From contig DAOMOP010000244.1 of the NCBI GenBank assembly GCA_035444405.1, positions 1 to 5,353 of the forward strand: 5,353 bases of DNA, given 5' to 3'. Source of the DNA: DAOMOP01 sp035444405. GTDB lineage: Bacteria; Pseudomonadota; Gammaproteobacteria; Burkholderiales; Rhodocyclaceae. Shown here in pieces: positions 1-5,353 of this stretch (its first letter is position 1; each line of letters opens with the position of its first letter). A model generated the notes under the pieces. The model saw only the letters and a list, made by a program, of their open reading frames with translations, ran no database searches and was not told the origin of the DNA. The translations under genes and the position numbers were made by a program.

Positions 1-290
1 AGAACTTCGCCGGCACGATGAATTTCGTCATCTTCCCGATGTTCTTCATCTCGCCGGCCCTCTATCCGCTGTGGAAGCTCGAGGAGTCGGGCGCCGCGCT
101 GATCCACTTCGTCGCACAGTGGAATCCGTTCACCCACGCGGTCGAGGCGATCCGCTTCGCCCTCTACGGTCAGCTCGCCGCCGGCTCGCTCGCCATCGTC
201 GCGGGTTGCCTGGCGGCGTTCTTCCTGATCGCGGCATGGGGCTACGATCCCCAGCGTGGCATGCTCCGGCGCAGCGCGCGCACAGCTTGA
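1..290 (+). CDS. ABC-2 type transporter permease, C-terminal fragment (PedC-like, alcohol oxidation locus)
   Basis: The gene enters from the left edge; the readable frame starts at base 3 and ends at TGA 288-290, giving 95 residues. They contain two hydrophobic stretches, one beginning NFVIFPMFFISPALYPLW and one near the end (LAIVAGCLAAFFLIAAWGY), separated by a polar segment with NPFTHAVEAIRFALYG. This is the usual C-terminal layout of ABC-2 (DrrB/NodJ-type) inner-membrane export permeases: a hydrophobic hairpin, a periplasmic loop with an NP-F motif, then a last helix. The ending YDPQRG and the neighbouring pedF-type genes point to the PedC permease family linked to PQQ-dependent alcohol dehydrogenases. 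The transported substrate of that family is not established to my knowledge. The ATPase partner would lie upstream, outside the window. The general permease call is firm; PedC assignment is likely but rests on remembered family features and context. Confidence 0.78.
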   Translation, partial: NFAGTMNFVIFPMFFISPALYPLWKLEESGAALIHFVAQWNPFTHAVEAIRFALYGQLAAGSLAIVAGCLAAFFLIAAWGYDPQRGMLRRSARTA

Positions 291-314
291 GCATCCGTGT
301 CGCGCAATGGAACA

Positions 315-339
315 AAAGTGCTCCGAATCGGAGCACTTT
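315..339. terminator. Bidirectional intrinsic terminator between convergent genes
   Basis: A perfect 12-bp inverted repeat, AAAGTGCTCCGA (315-326) and TCGGAGCACTTT (328-339), surrounds a single central A; in RNA the loop would open to 3-5 bases. The GC-rich core is flanked by A-tracts on one side and T-tracts on the other, so either strand yields a hairpin followed by a U-rich stretch. It lies 24 bases after the permease stop and 26 bases after the binding-protein stop on the other strand, the expected place for a shared terminator of convergent operons. Confidence 0.88.
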
Positions 340-365
340 CTTCATGAGGCGATCGGTTGCCCGGT

Positions 366-1241
366 TCAGGGGACGCGGTGGGTCAGACCATGCTCGGCAT
401 AGATGCGTGCGAGCTCGCCGGAGCGCTGCAGATCGGCGAGTGCGTCCGCGAGCGCGGCGGCGAGCGCGGTGTGCTCGACCTTCACCGCCATGCCGAGCGG
501 CCACGCCGATACACGCATCTCGCGCATTTCGAGACGGTCCACGGCGAAGCCATCGCTGCCGTTCAGCGCGCCCTCGAGCTGGGTCTGGGTGCCCAGCACC
601 GCGCTGATGTCGCCACGCTTCATCGCCTCGATGGCCAGCGGGATGTTGCGGAAATGCACGACGTTGTCGCGCAGGCGGCCGTTCAGCACGTGCAGCAGGA
701 AGTCGCTCGCGTGCGTGTCGACCTCGGCGCCGACCTTCTCGCGCGTGAACACCTCGAAGCTCGCCTCGGCCGATGCCGCCGGTGGCGGCACCGCGGCGGG
801 ATTGCGCGCGAGCGCCATCGTCTCGAGGTGGTACGGGCCGAAGATCGCGACGCGCCGCTGGCTCGCGGCGAAGTGGCGGTCGACCGGCACGTGCAGCATC
901 ACGTCGGCCACCCGCTGCGCCATGTTGTGCGCACTGCCCCAGTGACCGCGCCACACCATGTTGCGCAGGTCGTCGCCCATGTCCTCGTCGGCGGTGAACT
1001 CGACGATCTCCGGGTTCAGGCCCAGCCGGGCCGCCAGCGCCTTGCCGAGCGCGATGTCGACGCCCGTGCCGGCCAGCGAGTAGGGCGGGTAGTCCGCATA
1101 CACCGCGATGCGCAGCGCCCCCGGTTGCTGCAGCTCGAGCTGCGCGGTGGCGTGCACCGGCAGCACCGGGGCGGCGAGCAGCGCGCCCGCCGCCAGGAGA
1201 AAGCCGCGCCGCTCGGCTCCGCGTGTCCGTCTATTCCTCAT
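366..1241 (-). CDS. Quinoprotein dehydrogenase-associated periplasmic substrate-binding protein (ABC/bac_3 type)
   Basis: The 291-residue product starts at ATG 1239-1241. A GGAG sits seven bases upstream, and the start overlaps the pedF stop by 11 bases, suggesting translational coupling. A GTG at 1262 would add seven residues and is less likely. The N-terminus has a signal peptide with a twin-arginine look (ERRGFLL at residues 10-16, hydrophobic stretch 15-27, possible cleavage after VHA at 29-31). The mature part begins with the amino-acid-binding-protein style strand LRIAVYADYPPYS (43-55) and continues with DEDMGDDLRNMVWRGHW and DVMLHVPVD. These are typical of the family found beside PQQ-dependent alcohol dehydrogenases and c-type cytochromes (related to MoxJ and the protein beside PedF in Pseudomonas). 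Members are called ABC binding proteins by homology, but a matching importer is often absent, as here, and a role in dehydrogenase maturation or function is suspected. Ligand unknown. Confidence 0.85.
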   Translation of the reverse strand: MRNRRTRGAERRGFLLAAGALLAAPVLPVHATAQLELQQPGALRIAVYADYPPYSLAGTGVDIALGKALAARLGLNPEIVEFTADEDMGDDLRNMVWRGHWGSAHNMAQRVADVMLHVPVDRHFAASQRRVAIFGPYHLETMALARNPAAVPPPAASAEASFEVFTREKVGAEVDTHASDFLLHVLNGRLRDNVVHFRNIPLAIEAMKRGDISAVLGTQTQLEGALNGSDGFAVDRLEMREMRVSAWPLGMAVKVEHTALAAALADALADLQRSGELARIYAEHGLTHRVP

Positions 1242-1689
1242 GTACCGTCTCCAGCCAGGCACGGATGGCCCACATGGCCTCCTGGGTCAGAATGCCCTCG
1301 AACGGCGGCATATAGACCGCCCCGTTGCGCGTGACGCCGTTGCGGATCTTCTGGATGAAGAACTCGTCGTCGAAATCGTCGCCGGGCATCAGCTTGCGCA
1401 GGTCCGGCGCGATGCCGCCCGAGACTCCGCCCAGACCATGGCAGCGCGCGCAGTTCTGATTGTAGGCCGAGTCGCCGATGCGGATGGCTTCCGCATCGCC
1501 GCGGTACGGGTTGACCTCGAGCCACTCGTCGCCGAGCTGCTTCAGCGTGCTGGTATCGACCGCCTGCGGCGTCACGTCCCCGTGCGCGATGGCGAGGCCG
1601 GCCGCGGCCGACAGGGCGATCGTGAGGGCCCCGAGCTGCAGCTTGCGGGTGATCGTCTCCTTGATGATTGTCGTCTTCACCTTGAACAT
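1231..1689 (-). CDS. pedF: Cytochrome c-550 PedF, periplasmic electron acceptor of quinoprotein alcohol dehydrogenase
   Basis: The product is a 152-residue single-haem cytochrome c exported by the Sec route. A basic, rather long N-region precedes a hydrophobic stretch (residues 17-35), with predicted cleavage after AIA before HGDVTP. The mature part carries NPYRGDAEAIRIG, then the haem-binding CARCH (C80, C83, H84), and later YMPPF, whose Met127 is the expected sixth haem ligand. This pattern is characteristic of PedF, which takes electrons from PQQ-dependent ethanol/alcohol dehydrogenases such as PedE/ExaA and passes them to the respiratory chain. The dehydrogenase itself is not in the window. 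It is the first gene of an operon with the overlapping binding-protein gene. Start choice: ATG 1687-1689 has AAGAGG directly adjacent with no spacer, whereas GTG at 1680 has the same AAGAGG nine bases upstream, so the true start may be GTG 1680 (149 residues). A sigma-54 promoter lies about 57 bases upstream. Confidence 0.92.
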   Translation of the reverse strand: MFKVKTTIIKETITRKLQLGALTIALSAAAGLAIAHGDVTPQAVDTSTLKQLGDEWLEVNPYRGDAEAIRIGDSAYNQNCARCHGLGGVSGGIAPDLRKLMPGDDFDDEFFIQKIRNGVTRNGAVYMPPFEGILTQEAMWAIRAWLETVHEE

Positions 1690-1745
1690 CCTCTTGGTTG
1701 GTTGATCCGCTGTTCGTTCCGGCGGCGCCGGGATGAGCGTCTTAC

Positions 1746-1761
1746 TGCAAGCGCTGTGCCA
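1746..1761 (-). promoter_or_regulatory. Sigma-54 (-24/-12) promoter of pedF operon
   Basis: On the minus strand the sequence reads TGGCACAGCGCTTGCA. It matches the sigma-54 consensus TGGCACG-N4-TTGCW at every position except the last G of the -24 block (A here), with exact GG-to-GC spacing. The -12 C is at 1747, so transcription should begin near 1735 and give a leader of about 46 bases before the pedF ATG. RpoN promoters need an AAA+ activator, and such an activator is encoded divergently next door. Confidence 0.87.
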
Positions 1762-1831
1762 GCAATGCGGGTGCGGTCGCAAGCCATCGCCGCCGGTCGC
1801 AGTGGGGCCCGAAGCGCTCGTGCGGACGGCC
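1762..1831. promoter_or_regulatory. Possible shared enhancer (UAS) region between divergent sigma-54 promoters
   Basis: This 70-base gap lies between the -24 elements of two divergent sigma-54 promoters. It contains a short dyad, TGCGGTCGCA (1772-1781), a related copy GCCGGTCGCA (1792-1801, 8 of 10 matching, shifted by 20 bases or about two helical turns), and a weaker partial copy TGCGGAC (1821-1827). Sigma-54 activators normally bind dyads upstream of the promoters they serve, so this is the natural place for one. The repeats are short and GC-rich and could be chance, and the same motif is not obvious upstream of aorA. Low-confidence call. Confidence 0.3.
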
Positions 1832-1847
1832 TGGCAGGGAACTTGCT
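1832..1847 (+). promoter_or_regulatory. Sigma-54 (-24/-12) promoter of the AcoR-type activator gene
   Basis: The sequence TGGCAGGGAACTTGCT matches TGGCACG-N4-TTGCW with one difference (C to G at the sixth base) and correct GG-to-GC spacing. The -12 C is at 1846, predicting a start near 1858 and a leader of about 122 bases before the activator ATG. A sigma-54 promoter on the gene of its own activator class suggests positive autoregulation. The long leader shows no clear riboswitch or strong hairpin by eye. Confidence 0.75.
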
Positions 1848-1968
1848 CCGCTTTTTCGTGCGGCAGAGAGGGGTATTTGCTTCAATGCGGGGCAGGTGCT
1901 ACTTTCTGGAACACAAACGGAAAAATGCCGGCAAATCGAGCGGCTTTCGCAGACTTGGCGATGCCATG

Positions 1969-1979
1969 AGGAGGAGGAG
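1969..1979 (+). promoter_or_regulatory. Strong ribosome binding site fixing the activator start
   Basis: AGGAGGAGGAG lies immediately before ATG 1980-1982; the AGGAGG at 1969-1974 has a five-base spacer. This decides the start against an in-frame GTG at 1896 that lacks such a site and would add 28 residues without family resemblance. Confidence 0.85.
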
Positions 1980-4004
<2,025 letters not shown>

Positions 4005-4017
4005 CCGCAGCCCGCCG

Positions 4018-4030
4018 TGCCGATTCGGCA
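4018..4030. repeat. Perfect 6-bp inverted repeat overlapping the aorA -24 element
   Basis: TGCCGA (4018-4023) and TCGGCA (4025-4030) flank a single T. The right arm covers the -24 block of the aorA sigma-54 promoter. It could be an operator, a weak terminator for the activator gene (no T-tract follows), or chance. Confidence 0.4.
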
Positions 4031-4041
4031 TGGTATTTGCA
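4026..4041 (+). promoter_or_regulatory. Sigma-54 (-24/-12) promoter of the aor operon
   Basis: The sequence CGGCATGGTATTTGCA matches TGGCACG-N4-TTGCW with two differences (first T to C, sixth C to T); the invariant GG (4027-4028) and GC (4039-4040) are at exact spacing, and the TTGCA block is complete. A start near 4052 would leave a leader of about 42 bases before the aorA ATG. It lies 21 bases after the activator stop codon, so aor genes can be transcribed separately from the activator gene. Confidence 0.83.
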
Positions 4042-4093
4042 CCAGAACTGCTGCTTTGCCCTGAAATCAAAACAAAGTTGAAGGAGAAGGTCG

Positions 4094-4570
4094 ATGTGGA
4101 AATCCCTTCACATTGATCCCGCCAAGTGTACGGGATGCCTGCAGTGCGAAATGGCCTGCTCGTACGAACACACCGGGGTCATGAATCCAGCCAGATCGCT
4201 CATCAAGGTGTTCAATTTCGAGCACGAGGGCCGGAAGGTGCCCTACACCTGTACGCAGTGCACCGAGGCGTGGTGCCTGAACGCCTGTCCGGTCGACGCG
4301 ATCCGCATCGACCGCGCGACCGGGGCGAAGGTCGTCTTCGACGACACCTGCGTCGGTTGCAAGGTGTGCACGATCGCCTGCCCGTTCGGCACGATCAACT
4401 TCAACCAGGACACCGGCAAGGTGCAGAAGTGCGACCTGTGCGGCGGTGACCCGGCCTGCGCGCGCGCCTGTCCGACCGCCGCGATCACCTACATCGATGC
4501 CGACTGGACCGGCTACGACCGCATGCAGGCGTGGGCGGCCAAGGCCCACACGCCGGCGGCGGCCGCGTAA
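4094..4570 (+). CDS. aorA: Aldehyde oxidoreductase polyferredoxin subunit AorA (four [4Fe-4S])
   Basis: The product is a cytoplasmic electron-transfer subunit of 158 residues (about 17 kDa by length). Sixteen cysteines form four clusters of ligands: C12/15/18/22, C53/56/61/65, C86/89/92/96 and C113/116/122/126, consistent with four [4Fe-4S] centres in the DMSO-reductase-type iron-sulfur subunit fold. No signal peptide is present. In the three-subunit enzyme of Aromatoleum aromaticum, AorA carries electrons between the tungsten subunit AorB and the FAD/NADH subunit AorC. The immediate downstream gene is aorB (11-base gap), which supports this over a generic HycB-like ferredoxin. AAGGAG (4081-4086) lies seven bases before ATG 4094. 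A short alanine-rich tail ends the protein. aorC would be expected further downstream, outside the window. Confidence 0.9.
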   Translation: MWKSLHIDPAKCTGCLQCEMACSYEHTGVMNPARSLIKVFNFEHEGRKVPYTCTQCTEAWCLNACPVDAIRIDRATGAKVVFDDTCVGCKVCTIACPFGTINFNQDTGKVQKCDLCGGDPACARACPTAAITYIDADWTGYDRMQAWAAKAHTPAAAA

Positions 4571-4581
4571 GGAGGACCATC

Positions 4582-5353
4582 ATGGGATGGAATCGCAAGA
4601 TCCTGAGGGTGAACCTCAGCGAGGGCACCTGTAACGAAGAGCCGCTCGACATGCAGTGGGCCGACCAGTATCTGGGCTCGCGCGGGCTGGCGAGCAAGTA
4701 TCTGGTCTCGGAGATCGACCCGAAAGTCGATCCGCTCTCGCCCGACAACAAGATGATCATGGCCACCGGACCGCTGACCGGCACGATGGCCTCGACCGGC
4801 GGGCGTTACACCGTCGTCACCAAGGGCCCCCTCACCGGTGCGATCGCCTGTTCGAACTCGGGCGGCTTCTTCGGCGCCGAGATGAAGTTCGCCGGCTGGG
4901 ACATGATCATCTTCGAGGGCCGTGCGCCGAAGCCGGTCTATTTGTACGTCGAGAACGAGAAGGCCGAACTGCGCGACGCGTCGCAGCTGTGGGGCAAGAG
5001 CTGCTGGGAGACCGAGGAGGCGATCAAGAAGCAGCACCAGGATCCGCTCATCCGCATCTCGTCGATCGGCCGGGCCGGCGAGAACCAGGTGCTCTACGCG
5101 TGCATCGTCAACGACATGCACCGCGCCGCCGGCCGCTCCGGGGTCGGCGCGGTGATGGGCTCGAAGAACCTCAAGGCGGTGGCGTTGCGCGGCACGCGCG
5201 GGGTGGCCGGCATCAGGGATTTCCCCGCCTTCATGAAGGCCACCACCGAGGCGAAGAAGGTGCTCGCCGACAACGCGGTGACCGGCCAGGGCCTGCCGAA
5301 GTACGGCACCCAGGTGCTGATGAACGTGATCAACGAGATCGGCGCACTGCCCA
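4582..5353 (+). CDS. aorB: Tungsten aldehyde:ferredoxin oxidoreductase family catalytic subunit AorB, N-terminal part
   Basis: The frame is open from ATG 4582 to the window edge, giving 257 complete codons of a protein expected to have roughly 600 residues. GGAGG (4571-4575) is six bases upstream. The N-terminal tungstopterin-binding domain is clear: WNRKILRVNLS at the start, LGSRGLASKYL (31-41), ATGPLTGTMASTGGRY (61-76), then TKGPLTG (80-86) and SNSGGFFGAEMKFAGWD (91-107). Arg75 and Asn92 align with the pterin-phosphate/metal-binding Arg76 and Asn93 of Pyrococcus furiosus AOR. Further on, GRSGVGAVMGSKNLKAV is the conserved AOR-family segment. The enzyme oxidises aldehydes to carboxylic acids with a tungsten bis-pyranopterin and one [4Fe-4S] cluster, whose cysteines lie beyond the window. 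Pairing with AorA favours the bacterial AorABC type over the single-subunit archaeal enzyme. The substrate range cannot be read from this part. Confidence 0.93.
   Translation, partial: MGWNRKILRVNLSEGTCNEEPLDMQWADQYLGSRGLASKYLVSEIDPKVDPLSPDNKMIMATGPLTGTMASTGGRYTVVTKGPLTGAIACSNSGGFFGAEMKFAGWDMIIFEGRAPKPVYLYVENEKAELRDASQLWGKSCWETEEAIKKQHQDPLIRISSIGRAGENQVLYACIVNDMHRAAGRSGVGAVMGSKNLKAVALRGTRGVAGIRDFPAFMKATTEAKKVLADNAVTGQGLPKYGTQVLMNVINEIGALP

Noticed and set aside
1242..1262. Upstream GTG start for the binding protein
   Set aside because: ATG 1241 has a well-spaced GGAG and gives a normal signal peptide; the extension adds nothing typical and deepens the overlap with pedF.
357..1334. Open frame of 325 codons on the plus strand opposite the binding protein and pedF
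   Set aside because: It is antisense to two recognisable genes, spans both, and has low-complexity Arg/His/Val-rich content without a known fold.
1761..1776. Second, tandem sigma-54-like site on the minus strand next to the pedF promoter
   Set aside because: The TTGCT block is present but the -24 GG reads CG, and the first base also differs; the invariant GG is lost.

Overview
The window looks like chromosomal DNA from a GC-rich betaproteobacterium. My best guess is the Aromatoleum/Azoarcus/Thauera group of denitrifiers that degrade aromatics and alcohols. This rests on the gene types (PedF-type cytochrome c with its quinoprotein-linked partners, and an AorA/AorB tungsten aldehyde oxidoreductase) and on strong GC bias at codon third positions; it is inference, not a database match.

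Layout, left to right. (1) Bases 1-290 (+) hold the C-terminal end of an ABC-2 type permease, most like the PedC permeases of PQQ-dependent alcohol oxidation loci. (2) A bidirectional intrinsic terminator at 315-339 separates it from a convergent operon. (3) Bases 366-1689 (-) hold a two-gene operon: pedF (cytochrome c-550) followed, with an 11-base overlap, by a quinoprotein-dehydrogenase-associated periplasmic binding protein. (4) Bases 1690-1979 are a divergent intergenic region with two back-to-back sigma-54 (-24/-12) promoters, one for pedF and one for the next gene. (5) Bases 1980-4004 (+) encode an AcoR-type sigma-54 activator (GAF, AAA+ with GAFTGA, Fis-type HTH). (6) Bases 4005-4093 contain a third sigma-54 promoter. 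(7) From 4094 to the window end run aorA, a four-cluster polyferredoxin, and the first 257 codons of aorB, the tungsten-pterin catalytic subunit.

How it may work together. A quinoprotein alcohol dehydrogenase, encoded outside the window, would oxidise an alcohol in the periplasm and pass electrons to PedF. The resulting aldehyde would be oxidised to the acid in the cytoplasm by the AorAB-containing enzyme. The sigma-54 activator sits between the two modules, and promoters of the class it would act on precede pedF, its own gene and aorA. This suggests one alcohol- or aldehyde-responsive regulon covering both oxidation steps. The promoter matches are direct observations with canonical spacing. 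That this activator controls all three, and what its ligand is, are inferences.
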